Source: an uncultured Pelagibacteraceae bacterium (GTDB lineage Bacteria > Pseudomonadota > Alphaproteobacteria > Pelagibacterales > Pelagibacteraceae). Taken from it: a stretch of 46,938 nucleotides of DNA. Where the stretch lies: contig CACGZX010000004.1 of NCBI GenBank assembly GCA_902577625.1, forward strand, positions 1 to 46,938, written 5' to 3'. Below, piece by piece: positions 19,677 to 31,081 of this stretch (the first letter of the stretch is position 1; each line of letters starts with the position of its first letter). A program made the position numbers and the translations under genes. The notes below the pieces were generated by a model, which saw only the letters and a program-made list of their open reading frames with translations, made no database searches and was not told the origin of the DNA.

Positions 19677-21548
19677 ATGAAAAAAGAATTAACTGATTTA
19701 TTTAAAAACTCCGAAATTTCAGAATCTCAAAATTTCAATAGCATTAAGATTACTTTAGCTAGCCCTGAAAAAATAAAATCCTGGACTTACGGAGAAATTA
19801 AAAAGCCTGAAACTATAAATTACAGAACATTTAGACCAGAAAAAGATGGTTTATTTTGTGCAAGAATATTTGGACCAATTAAAGATTACGAATGCTTGTG
19901 TGGAAAATATAAACGAATGAAATTTAGAGGAATTATTTGTGAAAAATGTGGTGTTGAAGTTACAAAATCAAACGTACGAAGAGAACGAATGGGTCATATT
20001 AATCTAGCCACACCAGTAGCTCATATATGGTTTTTAAAATCTTTACCTAGTAGAATTTCTTTAACAATTGACATGAAACTTAAAGAAGTGGAAAGAGTTT
20101 TGTATTTTGAAAACTTCATCGTTATTGAACCAGGACTAACTTCTTTAAAAAAATATCAACTATTAAATGAAGAAGAATTAATAAAATATCAGGACGAGTA
20201 TGGAGATGAAGCATTTACTGCAGGAATTGGAGCAGAAGCGATACTTGAAATTTTAAAATCTATAAATTTAGAAGATGAAAGAGCTTTACTTGTTAAAACA
20301 ATTAATGAAACAAAATCAAAAGTAGCTGAAGAAAGGTCAATAAAAAGATTAAAGCTTATAGAATCATTTATAGAAACAGGAAATAAACCTGAATGGATGA
20401 TACTAACTGTTATTCCAGTAATTCCACCAGAGCTTAGACCTTTAGTTCCACTAGATGGTGGTAGATTTGCTACTTCAGATCTTAATGATTTGTATAGAAG
20501 AGTCATAAACAGAAATAACCGTTTAAAGAGATTAATTGATTTAAAAGCACCAGATATAATTGTACGTAATGAAAAAAGGATGCTTCAAGAGTCAGTTGAT
20601 GCTCTATTCGACAACGGAAGAAGAGGAAGAGTAATAACAGGAACTGGCAAAAGACCTCTTAAATCATTAGCTGAAATGCTAAAAGGTAAACAAGGTAGAT
20701 TTAGACAAAATTTATTAGGTAAAAGAGTTGATTACTCAGGAAGATCTGTAATTGTTGTGGGTCCAGATTTAAAATTACATGAGTGTGGTTTGCCAAAAAA
20801 AATGGCATTAGAGTTATTTAAACCATTTTTATATGCTAGATTAAATAAGTTAGGTCTTGCTTCCACAATTAAACAAGCAAAAAAACTAGTTGAAAAAGAA
20901 AGAGATGAAGTTTGGGACGCTCTAGAAATAATTGTTAGAGAACATCCCGTAATTTTAAATAGAGCTCCAACTCTTCATAGATTAGGTGTGCAAGCATTTG
21001 AGCCCAAGTTAATAGAAGGAGACGCTATTGAACTACATCCGTTAACATGCGCAGCATTCAATGCTGATTTCGATGGTGATCAAATGGCAGTGCATATACC
21101 TCTAAGTTTAGAAGCACAACTAGAAGCTAGAGTATTAATGATGTCAACAAACAATATTCTAAGTCCTTCGAATGGAAAACCGATTATCGTACCAAGTCAA
21201 GACATGATACTTGGAATTTATTATTTATCGCAACCCTCTTATCAGGAGAAGAGAGTAGAAGGTTACTTTGTTAACAACTCAGAAATTGAGCACGCTTTAG
21301 AAACTGGACAGATAAAAGTTCATTCAAGAATTGTTTCTAGATTTACAACTGTAGATGAAAAGGGAAATACTAAACTTGAAAAACATATAAGCACAGCAGG
21401 TAGATTTTTATTAGCAAATCTATTACCAAAAAATATAAATAATAAATTTTCTTTAATAGATAGACTTTTACCAAAAAAAATTGTTTCAGAAATAATCGAT
21501 CATGTATTTAGATTTTGTGGACAAAAATCTACAGTGATTTTTTTGTGA
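19677..21548 (+). CDS. rpoC: RNA polymerase beta' subunit, N-terminal part (frameshifted gene, part 1)
   Basis: RpoC forms the clamp and holds the catalytic magnesium. This part contains the zinc-binding [20 protein letters not shown], the lid and rudder region, and the catalytic [16 protein letters not shown]. The frame ends at 21548 soon after [14 protein letters not shown], because of one extra T in the T7 run at 21538-21544. Downstream, beta' homology continues in the next frame. It follows rpoB by 2 bp, the standard rpoBC arrangement. Confidence 0.96.
   Translation: MKKELTDLFKNSEISESQNFNSIKITLASPEKIKSWTYGEIKKPETINYRTFRPEKDGLFCARIFGPIKDYECLCGKYKRMKFRGIICEKCGVEVTKSNVRRERMGHINLATPVAHIWFLKSLPSRISLTIDMKLKEVERVLYFENFIVIEPGLTSLKKYQLLNEEELIKYQDEYGDEAFTAGIGAEAILEILKSINLEDERALLVKTINETKSKVAEERSIKRLKLIESFIETGNKPEWMILTVIPVIPPELRPLVPLDGGRFATSDLNDLYRRVINRNNRLKRLIDLKAPDIIVRNEKRMLQESVDALFDNGRRGRVITGTGKRPLKSLAEMLKGKQGRFRQNLLGKRVDYSGRSVIVVGPDLKLHECGLPKKMALELFKPFLYARLNKLGLASTIKQAKKLVEKERDEVWDALEIIVREHPVILNRAPTLHRLGVQAFEPKLIEGDAIELHPLTCAAFNADFDGDQMAVHIPLSLEAQLEARVLMMSTNNILSPSNGKPIIVPSQDMILGIYYLSQPSYQEKRVEGYFVNNSEIEHALETGQIKVHSRIVSRFTTVDEKGNTKLEKHISTAGRFLLANLLPKNINNKFSLIDRLLPKKIVSEIIDHVFRFCGQKSTVIFL
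21538..21544 (+). other. T7 run at the rpoC frameshift
   Basis: With six thymines the sequence reads [16 protein letters not shown] without interruption into the second part of rpoC. With seven, a TGA stop follows at once. Confidence 0.85.
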
Positions 21549-23850
21549 TAAACTAAAAGATTTAGGTTTTAAACACGCATTTAAGGCTGGAATTTCTTTT
21601 GGTAAAGACGATTTAGTTATTCCTGAAAACAAACAACAATTAATCGAAGAGACTAAAAAATTAATATCAGACTATGAAAACCAATACACTGAAGGTCTTA
21701 TAACTAGGGGTGAAAAATATAACAAAGTAGTTGATGCTTGGTCAAAATGTACAGATAGAGTTGCAGCTGAAATGATGAAAAGAATTTCTGCAACAGAAGT
21801 TACAGAAAATGGACTAAAAATAAATTCTGTATTTATGATGGCAGATAGCGGTGCAAGAGGATCTGCAGCTCAAATGAAACAACTTGCCGGCATGAGAGGT
21901 TTAATTGCAAAGCCATCCGGTGAAATTATTGAATCACCTATAACATCAAATTTTAAAGAAGGCTTAACAGCATTAGAGTATTTTAATTCAACACACGGTG
22001 CCAGAAAAGGTTTAGCTGATACAGCATTAAAAACTGCAAACTCAGGTTATTTGACGAGAAGACTTTGTGATGTAGCCCAGGATTTAACAATAACTAAAAA
22101 AGAGTGTGATTGTGGAAAAGCTGCAGGAAGTATTAGTTTATCTGAAATAATTGAAGGCGGAAATGTAATAGTTAGCTTGTCAGAAAGAGCCTTAGGAAGA
22201 GTAGTAGCTGACGATGTTAAGAATCCATTAACTGGTGAACTTATAATTAAAAAGCAAGAAATTATTGACGAGTCTATATGTGAAAAAATAGATGCAGCAG
22301 GAGTTAAATCTGTAAAAGTATATTCAGTAATAACATGTGGGTCAAAAGAAGGTGTTTGTGCAATGAGTTACGGTAGAGATCTATCAAGAGGTAAAATGGT
22401 TCACGTTGGAGAGGCTATTGGAATGATATCAGCTCAATCAATTGGAGAACCAGGAACACAACTTACAATGAGAACATTCCACGTTGGAGGTACTGCATCA
22501 ATTAAACAAGACTCACAAATTATTACTAAAACAGATGGAATATTAAAAGTTATCAATACAAATTTACTTGAAGATTCAAAAAAAAACATGGTTGTTATGG
22601 GAAGAAATACAGAACTTTCAATAGAAGACGAAAACGGATTGCAAGTAGCATCTTACAAAGTTCCTTATGGATCTAAATTGTTTTTCCAAAATGAAGATAA
22701 AATTAAAAAAGGTGCAAAAATTTGTGAGTGGGATCCCTATACAACACCAGTAATAGCTGAAAAAAGTGGTACAGCAAATTATGTAGATCTAATTGATGGA
22801 GTGTCGTTAGCAGAAACGGTAGATGATACGACTGGGATATCTACTAAAGCGGTTGTTGATTGGAAAACACAATCAAAAAATACAGACTTAAAACCAAGAA
22901 TAACTCTTAGAGACGAGAAAGGTAATGTTATAAAAAAAGCTGATGATAACGAAGCAAGATATTATTTGGTACCAGATTCAATTCTTTCAGTTCAAGATGG
23001 GCAAAAAATATTTGCTGGAGATGTTATTGCTAGATTGCCTAAGGAAACATCAAAAACTAAAGATATCACAGGGGGTCTACCCAGAGTTGCTGAATTGTTC
23101 GAAGCAAGAAAAGCAAAAGATAGCGCTATTATAGCAGAAAATGATGGTAAAGTTATTTTTGGCAAAGAGGTTAGAGGAAAACAAAGAGTTTCAATTGTTT
23201 CAGAGTCGGGTGAGTCATCAAACTATTTAATTCCAAAAGGTAAACATATAAACTTCAATCAAGGAGAAAAAATTAAAAAAGGTGAATATCTACTTGATGG
23301 ACAACCACTACCACATGATATTCTTAGAATTTTAGGAATTAAAGAACTAACAGAATATTTTGTCAATCAAGTTCAAGAGGTTTACAGACTTCAAGGTGTT
23401 ATTATTAACGATAAACATATTGAGACGATTTTAAGACAAATGCTGAAAAAAATTGAAGTAAAAGAAAGTGGAGATTCAAATTTATTACCTGGTGAAATTA
23501 TTGATAAAATAAAATTTGAACAAATGAATGAAAAATTAAAAGTGGAAGGAAAAAAACCAGCTAAAGGTGAGAGGGTTTTAATGGGTATTACTAAGGCATC
23601 ATTACAAACTGAGTCATTTATTTCTGCAGCTTCTTTCCAAGAAACCACAAGAGTATTAACTGATGCCGCAATAAGAGGAAAAGTCGATAAATTATCAGGT
23701 TTAAAAGAAAATGTTATTGTTGGGAGATTAGTTCCAGCAGGAACAGGTTCAGTAAAAAATCTCTGGAATAAAAAAGCATCAGAAGATGATAAAAAATTTC
23801 TTTCTGAACAAGAAGCAATAGAACCATCAGAAAGCCAAGTAAATCAATAA
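21544..23850 (+). CDS. rpoC: RNA polymerase beta' subunit, C-terminal part (frameshifted gene, part 2)
   Basis: This frame continues RpoC from [20 protein letters not shown]. It contains the bridge helix and F-loop region ([20 protein letters not shown]), the second zinc site (Cys residues in [11 protein letters not shown] and [13 protein letters not shown]), the trigger-loop region [17 protein letters not shown], and the jaw and C-terminal clamp. The first in-frame ATG is at 21772, but the protein clearly begins upstream in the first frame. Joined length is about 1,390 residues, normal for alphaproteobacteria. Confidence 0.95.
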   Translation, partial: CDKLKDLGFKHAFKAGISFGKDDLVIPENKQQLIEETKKLISDYENQYTEGLITRGEKYNKVVDAWSKCTDRVAAEMMKRISATEVTENGLKINSVFMMADSGARGSAAQMKQLAGMRGLIAKPSGEIIESPITSNFKEGLTALEYFNSTHGARKGLADTALKTANSGYLTRRLCDVAQDLTITKKECDCGKAAGSISLSEIIEGGNVIVSLSERALGRVVADDVKNPLTGELIIKKQEIIDESICEKIDAAGVKSVKVYSVITCGSKEGVCAMSYGRDLSRGKMVHVGEAIGMISAQSIGEPGTQLTMRTFHVGGTASIKQDSQIITKTDGILKVINTNLLEDSKKNMVVMGRNTELSIEDENGLQVASYKVPYGSKLFFQNEDKIKKGAKICEWDPYTTPVIAEKSGTANYVDLIDGVSLAETVDDTTGISTKAVVDWKTQSKNTDLKPRITLRDEKGNVIKKADDNEARYYLVPDSILSVQDGQKIFAGDVIARLPKETSKTKDITGGLPRVAELFEARKAKDSAIIAENDGKVIFGKEVRGKQRVSIVSESGESSNYLIPKGKHINFNQGEKIKKGEYLLDGQPLPHDILRILGIKELTEYFVNQVQEVYRLQGVIINDKHIETILRQMLKKIEVKESGDSNLLPGEIIDKIKFEQMNEKLKVEGKKPAKGERVLMGITKASLQTESFISAASFQETTRVLTDAAIRGKVDKLSGLKENVIVGRLVPAGTGSVKNLWNKKASEDDKKFLSEQEAIEPSESQVNQ

Positions 23851-23879
23851 AAATAGCTTAATTTTCTAATCATTTTAAT

Positions 23880-23907
23880 TTGACAAAATACATTTCTATA
23901 GTATTTT
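23880..23907 (+). promoter_or_regulatory. Possible str-operon promoter with an embedded inverted repeat
   Basis: TTGACA is followed after 16 bp by TATTTT. The same stretch contains the inverted repeat AAAATAC / GTATTTT with a 9-base loop (23885-23907). It could be a promoter for rpsL-rpsG-fusA, a weak terminator for rpoBC, or both. A second TTGACA is at 23939-23944 but lacks a good -10 box. Confidence 0.45.
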
Positions 23908-23958
23908 GGCGATAATTTTTGGTTGGAATGTAGTGTATTTGACACTAAACGCTGCCAC

Positions 23959-23978
23959 AAATAACCTGTCAGTTATTT
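23959..23978 (+). other. Hairpin in the rpsL leader
   Basis: AAATAAC-CTGTCA-GTTATTT is a perfect 7-bp stem with a 6-base loop, 30 bp before the rpsL start. It would be in the 5' untranslated region if transcription starts upstream of it. Confidence 0.5.
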
Positions 23979-24008
23979 CATCAAAAATAATAAATTTTAA
24001 GAAAAATT

Positions 24009-24380
24009 ATGCCAACTATAAACCAGTTGTTAAGAAAAAAAAGAATTAGACCACTAGGAAGAAATAAAGTTCCTGCTTTAGAAAAGCAACCTTTAAAAAG
24101 AGGTGTTTGTGTAAAGGTTTACACAACAACACCAAAAAAACCAAATTCCGCATTAAGAAAAGTTGCAAGAGTGAGATTATCAAATGGATTTGAAGTAACA
24201 GCTTATATTCCTGGTGAAGGTCATAATTTACAAGAGCATTCTGTTGTATTAATTAGAGGTGGCCGTGTTAAAGATTTACCTGGTGTGCGTTACCATATTT
24301 TAAGGGGTAATTTAGATACTCAGGGTGTAGCAAACAGAAAAAAAAGAAGATCACTCTACGGAACTAAAAAAGGTAAATAA
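24009..24380 (+). CDS. rpsL: 30S ribosomal protein S12
   Basis: S12 lies at the decoding centre and controls accuracy. The 123-residue protein has the conserved [20 protein letters not shown] segment with the lysines where streptomycin resistance mutations arise in their wild-type state, and the [20 protein letters not shown] loop. It opens the str cluster after a 158-bp gap that holds two inverted repeats. rpsG follows after 1 bp. Confidence 0.98.
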   Translation: MPTINQLLRKKRIRPLGRNKVPALEKQPLKRGVCVKVYTTTPKKPNSALRKVARVRLSNGFEVTAYIPGEGHNLQEHSVVLIRGGRVKDLPGVRYHILRGNLDTQGVANRKKRRSLYGTKKGK

Positions 24381-24381
24381 G

Positions 24382-24852
24382 ATGTCTAGAAAAAGAAAAG
24401 CACCAAAAAAAATTCCAATAGTTGACCCAAGATATAAATCAGCAATAATTCCTAAATTAATTAATTCAATAATGTACGACGGTAAAAAAACTGTTGCAGA
24501 AAAAATAATTTACGATGCAATTGATAAAATTAAGTCTAAATCTAAAGATGAACCAATAATAATTTTTAATGAAGCGATTAACAACATAAGACCAACAGTT
24601 GAAGTAAGATCTAGAAGAGTTGGTGGAGCAACTTACCAAGTACCTGTTGAAGTAAAATCAAAGAGGTCCCAAGCATTGGCACTAAGATGGCTAATTGACG
24701 CTTCAAGAAAGAGAAAAGATAAAAATATGTCTGATAAAATTTTTAATGAAATTTATGATGCATATCAAAATAAAGGATCAGCAATTAAAAAAAAAGAGGA
24801 TACTCATAAGATGGCAGAATCAAATAAAGCTTTTGCACATTTTAGATGGTAA
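24382..24852 (+). CDS. rpsG: 30S ribosomal protein S7
   Basis: S7 starts assembly of the 30S head and contacts the E-site tRNA. The 156-residue protein has VDPRYKSAIIPKLINSIMYDGKK and the VEVRSRRVGGATYQVPVEV beta-hairpin region. The length is standard. It follows rpsL by 1 bp, so the S7 translational repression site found between these genes in E. coli is not present in that form. fusA starts 6 bp later. Confidence 0.98.
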   Translation: MSRKRKAPKKIPIVDPRYKSAIIPKLINSIMYDGKKTVAEKIIYDAIDKIKSKSKDEPIIIFNEAINNIRPTVEVRSRRVGGATYQVPVEVKSKRSQALALRWLIDASRKRKDKNMSDKIFNEIYDAYQNKGSAIKKKEDTHKMAESNKAFAHFRW

Positions 24853-24858
24853 AAAATT

Positions 24859-26934
24859 ATGCCTAGAACTCATACTTTAAATAAATATAGAAATATAGGC
24901 ATAATGGCCCATATCGATGCAGGCAAAACTACTACCACAGAAAGAATTTTATATTATACAGGCAAAAGTCATAAAATTGGTGAAGTCCACGATGGTGCAG
25001 CAACAATGGACTGGATGGAACAAGAACAAGAAAGAGGAATAACAATTACTTCTGCTGCAACAACCTGTTTTTGGAGAGAGCATAGAATTAATATTATTGA
25101 TACTCCAGGCCATGTTGATTTTACTATTGAAGTTGAAAGATCACTAAAAGTTTTAGACGGAGCTGTTGCTGTTTTTGATGGAGTTGCAGGTGTAGAACCT
25201 CAATCTGAAACTGTATGGAGACAAGCAGATAAATACAAAGTTCCAAGGATTTGTTTTGTTAATAAATTAGATAGAACTGGTGCAGATTTCTTTAGATGTG
25301 TTGATATGATAAAAGATAGATTAGGAGCTAAACCTTTAGTTCTACAAGTCCCAATAGGTATTGAAGCATCACTACAAGGAGTTGTTGATTTAGTAAAAAT
25401 GAAAGCAATAGTCTGGAAAAATGAAGATTTAGGAGCTGCTTGGGAAGAAAAAGATATACCAGAAGATTTAAAAGAAATTTGTGAAAAATATAGACAAGAA
25501 CTAGTTGAAACTGCAGTTGAACAAGACGAAAAACTAATGGAAAGCTACCTAAATGGTGATGCAATTAAAAATGAAGATTTAAATAAATGTATAAGAAAAG
25601 GATGCTTAAATTTTGAATTTGTTCCAGTTCTAACTGGTTCAGCATTTAAAAACAAAGGAGTTCAACCTCTTTTGGATGCTGTTGTAGATTATCTGCCTAG
25701 CCCGGAAGATATTGGATCAATTAAAGGCACTAAACCGGGCACCGAAGATGAATTAGAAATGAAATTTGATGACAAAGCGCCGTTTTCAGCTTTAGCTTTC
25801 AAAGTAGCTAATGACCCATTTGTAGGATCATTAACTTTTATTAGAATATATTCAGGCACTATAAAATCAGGAACAGGAATTTATAATACATCAAAAGAAA
25901 AAGAAGAAAGAGTAGGAAGAATGCTTTTAATGCATGCAAACTCTAGAGAAGATATTAAAGAAGCAAATACAGGAGATATTGTTGCTTTAGCTGGTTTAAA
26001 AAATACAATTACGGGGCACACTTTAGCAGACGAAGAGAACCCCGTTCTATTAGAACCAATGGAGTTCCCAGATCCTGTAATAGAGATTGCAGTTGAGCCT
26101 AAAACTAAAGCTGATCAAGAAAAAATGGGAGAAGCACTAGGTAGATTAGCTAAAGAAGATCCTTCATTTAGAGTAAGTTCTGATGAAGAGTCCGGACAAA
26201 CAATAATTAAAGGAATGGGGGAACTACATTTAGATATTATTGTTGATAGAATGAAAAGAGAATTTAAAGTAGAAGCTAATGTTGGTGCACCTCAAGTTGC
26301 CTATAGAGAAACAATATTAAATTCTGCTGAATTCGATTATACTCACAAAAAACAGAGTGGTGGAGCTGGCCAATTCGCGAGAGTGAAACTTTCAGTAGAG
26401 CCACTAGAACCTGGTAAGGGACGTGAAGTTGAAAGCAAAATTAAAGGTGGAGCTATACCAAAAGAATTTATTCCAGGTGTAGAAAAAGGAATAGAGACAA
26501 TATCAGACTCTGGCATATTAGCTGGATTTCCAATAATTGATTATAAAGTTACTATTTTAGATGGTTTACACCACGATGTTGACTCAAGTGTTTTAGCATT
26601 TGAACTCGCTTCAAGACAATGTTTTAAAGAAGCGTGTAACAGAGGAACTCTTAAACTTTTAGAACCAGTTATGAGAGTTGAAGTTGTTACACCAGAAGAT
26701 TACATGGGTGATGTAATTGGAGATTTGAATAGCAGAAGAGGTCAAATAAATACTCAAGAACAAAGAGGTAATGCAACTGTTATAACTGCCATGGTTCCTT
26801 TAGCAAATATGTTTGGTTATATTAACAGCTTAAGATCAATGTCCCAAGGTAGGGCTCAATATTCTATGTTCTTTGATCATTATGATAAAGTTCCTCAAAA
26901 TGTACAAGAAGAAGTTACAAAAAAAACTGGATAA
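24859..26934 (+). CDS. fusA: Elongation factor G
   Basis: EF-G is the GTPase that drives translocation. The 691-residue protein shows [15 protein letters not shown] (P loop), [25 protein letters not shown] and [10 protein letters not shown], followed by domains II-V with [14 protein letters not shown] and the C-terminal [14 protein letters not shown]. It lies between rpsG and rpsJ. The tufA gene that often follows fusA is absent; rpsJ starts 3 bp after the stop. Confidence 0.98.
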   Translation: MPRTHTLNKYRNIGIMAHIDAGKTTTTERILYYTGKSHKIGEVHDGAATMDWMEQEQERGITITSAATTCFWREHRINIIDTPGHVDFTIEVERSLKVLDGAVAVFDGVAGVEPQSETVWRQADKYKVPRICFVNKLDRTGADFFRCVDMIKDRLGAKPLVLQVPIGIEASLQGVVDLVKMKAIVWKNEDLGAAWEEKDIPEDLKEICEKYRQELVETAVEQDEKLMESYLNGDAIKNEDLNKCIRKGCLNFEFVPVLTGSAFKNKGVQPLLDAVVDYLPSPEDIGSIKGTKPGTEDELEMKFDDKAPFSALAFKVANDPFVGSLTFIRIYSGTIKSGTGIYNTSKEKEERVGRMLLMHANSREDIKEANTGDIVALAGLKNTITGHTLADEENPVLLEPMEFPDPVIEIAVEPKTKADQEKMGEALGRLAKEDPSFRVSSDEESGQTIIKGMGELHLDIIVDRMKREFKVEANVGAPQVAYRETILNSAEFDYTHKKQSGGAGQFARVKLSVEPLEPGKGREVESKIKGGAIPKEFIPGVEKGIETISDSGILAGFPIIDYKVTILDGLHHDVDSSVLAFELASRQCFKEACNRGTLKLLEPVMRVEVVTPEDYMGDVIGDLNSRRGQINTQEQRGNATVITAMVPLANMFGYINSLRSMSQGRAQYSMFFDHYDKVPQNVQEEVTKKTG

Positions 26935-26937
26935 AAA

Positions 26938-27246
26938 ATGGATAAACAAAATATTAGAATTAAACTTAGAGCATACGATAATAAAATCCTTGATCAATCA
27001 ACTGAGGAAATAGTTAATACAGTAAAAAGAACAGGAGCTAATATAAAAGGCCCCATTCCTTTGCCTACAAAAATTGAAAAATATACTGTCCTAAGATCTC
27101 CACATATAGATAAAAAAAGTAGAGAACAATTTGAAACACGAACACATAAAAGATTAATTGATATTATTGAACCAACACCACAGACTGTAGAAGCTTTAAT
27201 GAAGCTAGATTTAGCATCTGGAGTAGATGTGGAGATAAAAATTTAA
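26938..27246 (+). CDS. rpsJ: 30S ribosomal protein S10
   Basis: S10 is a 30S head protein and, as NusE, a NusG and NusB partner in antitermination and transcription-translation coupling. The 102-residue chain has [20 protein letters not shown] and the conserved loop with [12 protein letters not shown]. It follows fusA by only 3 bp, so str and S10 clusters seem to be one transcription unit without an S10 leader. Confidence 0.98.
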   Translation: MDKQNIRIKLRAYDNKILDQSTEEIVNTVKRTGANIKGPIPLPTKIEKYTVLRSPHIDKKSREQFETRTHKRLIDIIEPTPQTVEALMKLDLASGVDVEIKI

Positions 27247-27252
27247 ATTATT

Positions 27253-27963
27253 ATGAGTGAAATATCTTTAATTGGAAAAAAAATTGGTATGACAAGAGAG
27301 TTTTATAAAACAGGTCAATCAGTTCCAGTGACTGTAGTAAAAATGGAAAAAGGAAGAGTCATAGATGTCATTAACGAGGAAAAAAGAGGTTATAAAGCTG
27401 TACAAATAGGTTTTGGGAAAATAAAAAATTCAAAAATTTCAAAAGCAATGAAGGGTTATTTCACAAAAAAAAACACGGAACCGAAAAAAAAATTAAAAGA
27501 ATTTAGAGTGAAAAACATAGAAAATTATAAAGAAGGAAACGAATTAGGGTTAGAAATTTTTAAAGACGTAAAATTTGTAGATATAAGATCAACTACAATA
27601 GGAAAAGGTTTCGCAGGAGCAATGAAACGACATAATTTTTCAGGATTACGAGCATCACATGGGGTTTCTATCTCTCACAGAGCGCATGGTTCAACTGGTC
27701 AAAATCAGGACCCAGGAAAAGTATTTAAAAATAAAAAAATGGCTGGCCATATGGGTAATAAAAAAAGAACAATGCTAAATATCGAAATTATAAAATCAGA
27801 CAATGAAAATAATTTACTTTATTTAAAAGGATCGATACCTGGATCAAAAAATACAGAAGTAATTATTAAAAAATCAGTAAAAAATATAAGAAAATTAACA
27901 ATGAGTGAAAAAATTGCTGAAATTGAAAGAATAAAAAAAATACCAGATAAAAAGAAAAAATAA
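27253..27963 (+). CDS. rplC: 50S ribosomal protein L3
   Basis: L3 binds near the peptidyl transferase centre and starts 50S assembly. The 236-residue protein begins SLIGKKIGMTREF and contains GKGFAGAMKRHNFSGLRASHG and the glutamine-bearing loop HGSTGQNQDPGKVFKNKKMAG. A lysine-rich tail of roughly 25 residues makes it longer than the E. coli protein. rplD starts 1 bp after the stop. Confidence 0.97.
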   Translation: MSEISLIGKKIGMTREFYKTGQSVPVTVVKMEKGRVIDVINEEKRGYKAVQIGFGKIKNSKISKAMKGYFTKKNTEPKKKLKEFRVKNIENYKEGNELGLEIFKDVKFVDIRSTTIGKGFAGAMKRHNFSGLRASHGVSISHRAHGSTGQNQDPGKVFKNKKMAGHMGNKKRTMLNIEIIKSDNENNLLYLKGSIPGSKNTEVIIKKSVKNIRKLTMSEKIAEIERIKKIPDKKKK

Positions 27964-27964
27964 T

Positions 27965-28588
27965 ATGAAACTAGAAAAATTATCAATTGATGGGAAGAAA
28001 AATTCTTTGGAAGTTACTGATAAAATTTTATCAGCAAAAATAAATAATAAATTAGTCAGTAATGTTATTTATAAAACAAATGCTAATTACAAAGGAAGAA
28101 AAGCTAAAACTAAACAAAAAAATGAAATTATTGGATCAACTTCTAAAATATACGCTCAAAAAGGAACAGGAAATGCAAGACATGCAAGTAGAAAAGCACC
28201 AATTTTTGTTGGAGGTGGTATAGCACATGGACCAAAAGGTGAGTCAAATTACAAAATAAGAAAATTAAATAAAAGTGAAAAAAAATTAAGTATAGCTTCC
28301 CTAATTACAGAAAAAAATAATTTAAATAATTTAATAATTTTTGACGATTTTGATAAAGAAATTAAAAAAACAAAAATAATGAATAATATTTTAATTAAAT
28401 TTGATGCTAAAAATTCTTTATTAATTTTAGATAAAAATTCAATGAAAAAAATACAAAAATCTATTAGAAATATACCAAATGTAAAATCTACTGATGTAAA
28501 TCACTTTAGTGCATTTGATATAGTTAAACATAAAAAATTAATTTTTACAGAAAGTTCAATTAAAGAATTGGAAAAAAGGTATATATAA
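27965..28588 (+). CDS. rplD: 50S ribosomal protein L4
   Basis: L4 lines the peptide exit tunnel with its extended loop. The 207-residue protein contains the loop with KIYAQKGTGNARHASRKAPI and GGIAHGPKGESNYKIRKLNK, then a typical C-terminal domain. It overlaps rplW by one base. The sequence is strongly enriched in Lys, Asn and Ile, as expected from AT pressure. Confidence 0.97.
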   Translation: MKLEKLSIDGKKNSLEVTDKILSAKINNKLVSNVIYKTNANYKGRKAKTKQKNEIIGSTSKIYAQKGTGNARHASRKAPIFVGGGIAHGPKGESNYKIRKLNKSEKKLSIASLITEKNNLNNLIIFDDFDKEIKKTKIMNNILIKFDAKNSLLILDKNSMKKIQKSIRNIPNVKSTDVNHFSAFDIVKHKKLIFTESSIKELEKRYI

Positions 28589-28878
28589 TGAAAATACACT
28601 TATTTGATAAAATTATTTCACCTCATCTTACTGAAAAATCAACTAATTTATCAGAACAGAATAAAATAATTTTTAAAGTTCCAAAAAAAGCAAATAAAAA
28701 AAATTTAAAAAAAAATATTGAAAAAATTTTTAAAGTGAATGTTACTAAAATTAATATAATTAACAAAAAAACTAGAACTAAATCTACAAATAGAGGAAGT
28801 AAAAAAATTTTAGGATATAAAAAAGCTATTGTGACAATTAAAAAAGGTCAAAATATTGATCTGACATCTGGTATATAA
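28588..28878 (+). CDS. rplW: 50S ribosomal protein L23
   Basis: L23 sits at the tunnel exit and docks trigger factor and SRP. The 96-residue protein has the characteristic start IISPHLTEKSTNLSEQNKIIF and the AVVTIKKG-like end KAIVTIKKGQNIDL. It overlaps rplD by one base (TAATG) and precedes rplB by 2 bp. Confidence 0.97.
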   Translation: MKIHLFDKIISPHLTEKSTNLSEQNKIIFKVPKKANKKNLKKNIEKIFKVNVTKINIINKKTRTKSTNRGSKKILGYKKAIVTIKKGQNIDLTSGI

Positions 28879-28880
28879 TT

Positions 28881-29711
28881 ATGACATTAAAATCATTTAA
28901 ACCATATACAAAATCAACAAGGGGAACAATTTTAGTTGATAAATCAGAATTATGGAAGGGCAAGCCTTATAAACCGCTTACTTCTGTAAATAACTCTTCC
29001 AAAGGTAGAAATAATGCTGGTCGTATAACATCTAGAAATCACGGTGGTGGACATAAGCAAAAGTATAGGCATATAGATTTTTATAGAAAAAAGTTCAAAA
29101 TGAAAGCTGAAGTAGAAAGAGTGGAATACGATCCAAATAGATCATGTTATATTATGCTTGTAAAATTTGAAGATGGACAAAAATTTTATTATTTAGCACC
29201 ACAGAATATTAAAATTGGTGATAAAATTGAAAATGGACCTAATGTTGAAATCAAAACTGGAAATTGTTTACCTCTCCAAGATATTCCTGTTGGAATAAAT
29301 ATTCATAATGTTGAATTACAGCCAGGAGCAGGCGGTAAGATTGCAAGATCAGCAGGTACATCAGTAACTATTTCAGGTATAGACGGTAATTATTCATTAA
29401 TTAAAATGGCGTCTGGTGAAGTAAGAAAAATTGATTCAAGATCATTAGCTACAATTGGCGTATTATCAAATCCAGATCAAAAAAATATTAAAATTGGTAA
29501 AGCTGGTAGATCTAGATGGTTAGGTAGAAGGCCTCATACTAGAGGTGTAGTGAAAAATCCTGTTGATCACCCTCATGGAGGTGGAGAAGGAAAATCTGCA
29601 GGTGGAAGACATCCAGTATCACCAACGGGACAATCTGCCAAAGGACTTAAAACGAGAGACAATAAGAGAACAGATAAATTTATTATTAGAAGAAGGAAAA
29701 AAAGAGGATAA
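28881..29711 (+). CDS. rplB: 50S ribosomal protein L2
   Basis: L2 is one of the most conserved 50S proteins and supports peptidyl transfer and subunit joining. The 276-residue protein has [20 protein letters not shown], the RNA-binding core [18 protein letters not shown] and the C-terminal [18 protein letters not shown] with the important histidine. Length and order (rplW-rplB-rpsS) are standard. Confidence 0.98.
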   Translation: MTLKSFKPYTKSTRGTILVDKSELWKGKPYKPLTSVNNSSKGRNNAGRITSRNHGGGHKQKYRHIDFYRKKFKMKAEVERVEYDPNRSCYIMLVKFEDGQKFYYLAPQNIKIGDKIENGPNVEIKTGNCLPLQDIPVGINIHNVELQPGAGGKIARSAGTSVTISGIDGNYSLIKMASGEVRKIDSRSLATIGVLSNPDQKNIKIGKAGRSRWLGRRPHTRGVVKNPVDHPHGGGEGKSAGGRHPVSPTGQSAKGLKTRDNKRTDKFIIRRRKKRG

Positions 29712-29713
29712 TT

Positions 29714-30022
29714 ATGGCTAGATCAGTTTGGAAAGGACCATTTGTTGAAGAAAGTTTGATTAAGAAAGTAGACAAACAAAAAAATGATCCAAGTAAAAAA
29801 CCAATCAAGACTTGGTCTCGAAAATCAACAATAATTCCTGATTTTGTTGGAATAAGTTTTTTAATTTATAATGGAAAAAAATTTATACCTATAACAATCT
29901 CAGAAGACATGGTTGGACATAAATTAGGAGAATTCGCACCAACAAGACAATTCTTTGGTCATACACCTGCTGATAAAAAAGCAAAAGCTGAAGAAGGAGT
30001 AAAAAAGGAAGAAAAAAAATAA
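29714..30022 (+). CDS. rpsS: 30S ribosomal protein S19
   Basis: S19 lies in the 30S head, near the A-site finger and S13. The 102-residue protein has [33 protein letters not shown] and [20 protein letters not shown]. Its tail has about ten extra Lys/Glu residues compared with the usual length of about 92. Confidence 0.98.
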   Translation: MARSVWKGPFVEESLIKKVDKQKNDPSKKPIKTWSRKSTIIPDFVGISFLIYNGKKFIPITISEDMVGHKLGEFAPTRQFFGHTPADKKAKAEEGVKKEEKK

Positions 30023-30027
30023 ATTAA

Positions 30028-30417
30028 ATGGCTAAAAAAAATAAAAAAAAAACTGAAAATAAAACGGTAAGATCGGTGAACAAAAATGTAAGATCTAGCA
30101 CAAGGAAGCTTAATCCAATTTTAAGATCTATCGTTGGAAAAAATGTTGATAAAGTAATTAGAGATTTGACATTTTCAGATAAAAGAATTTCTAAAGATAT
30201 TAAAAAAACTATTTCTTCAGCTGTAGCAAATGCAGAGAATAACTTTCAATATGATATAGATAACTTATTTGTAAAAGAAGCATACTGCGGAAAACAGATT
30301 GTTATGAAAAGATTTAGACCTAGAGCAAAAGGAAGAGCTTCACCAATAATGAAACCATATTCAAATTTAACAATAATATTAGCTGAAAAACAAAAAGAAA
30401 AAGTGGAGAAAAGATAA
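30028..30417 (+). CDS. rplV: 50S ribosomal protein L22
   Basis: L22 spans the exit tunnel with a long beta-hairpin. The 129-residue protein has a basic N-terminal extension of about 20 residues, then [19 protein letters not shown] and the hairpin region [20 protein letters not shown]. It lies 5 bp after rpsS and 2 bp before rpsC. Confidence 0.96.
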   Translation: MAKKNKKKTENKTVRSVNKNVRSSTRKLNPILRSIVGKNVDKVIRDLTFSDKRISKDIKKTISSAVANAENNFQYDIDNLFVKEAYCGKQIVMKRFRPRAKGRASPIMKPYSNLTIILAEKQKEKVEKR

Positions 30418-30419
30418 TT

Positions 30420-31079
30420 ATGGGACAAAAAGTAAACCCTGTAGGATTAAGACTAGGAATTAACAGAGGCTGGGACTCAGTTTGGTATGCTAAAAAAAAA
30501 GATTTTGGAAATTACTTAATAGAAGATTTTAAAATTAGAGAATATATAAAAAAAAATGTAATAAATTCAGGTGTATCTAAGGTTATGATAGAAAGAACTT
30601 CAAAAAAATGTTTTGTTACAATTTACACTTCAAGACCTGGTTTTGTAATTGGAAAAAAAGGAAGTGATATAGAGAAAATAAAATCAAAACTATCAGCATT
30701 AACTTCAAATGAAGTTATATTAAATATAAAAGAAGTAAAAAAACCTGAAACAAATAGTTATTTAGTTGCAGAGAATATTGCACAACAGCTAGTTAAAAGA
30801 GTTTCTTATAGAAGAGCAATGAAACGTGCTATGCAATCAGCGTTAAGATTAGGAGCAAAAGGAATAAAAGTTTCTATCAGTGGAAGGTTAGGTGGGAATG
30901 AAATTGCAAGAACTGAATGGTTAAGAGAAGGAAGTATACCATCACATACACTAAGAGCCGATATAGATTATGCCGAGTCTGAAGCACTAACAACTTATGG
31001 AATAATTGGTGTTAAAGTTTGGATATATAAAGGTGAAATTTTTACAAGAGAGTTTAGTCAGGAGACAAATAAAAAATAG
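30420..31079 (+). CDS. rpsC: 30S ribosomal protein S3
   Basis: S3 lines the mRNA entry tunnel and helps unwind mRNA. The 219-residue protein starts [20 protein letters not shown], has the KH domain motif [17 protein letters not shown], and the C-terminal [20 protein letters not shown]. The usual order rplV-rpsC-rplP is kept, with 2-bp spacing on both sides. Confidence 0.98.
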   Translation: MGQKVNPVGLRLGINRGWDSVWYAKKKDFGNYLIEDFKIREYIKKNVINSGVSKVMIERTSKKCFVTIYTSRPGFVIGKKGSDIEKIKSKLSALTSNEVILNIKEVKKPETNSYLVAENIAQQLVKRVSYRRAMKRAMQSALRLGAKGIKVSISGRLGGNEIARTEWLREGSIPSHTLRADIDYAESEALTTYGIIGVKVWIYKGEIFTREFSQETNKK

Positions 31080-31081
31080 TT

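Noticed and set aside
20189..20506. Leftward open frame of 105 codons inside rpoC
   Set aside because: It lies wholly opposite conserved beta' sequence and has no start signal or known domain.
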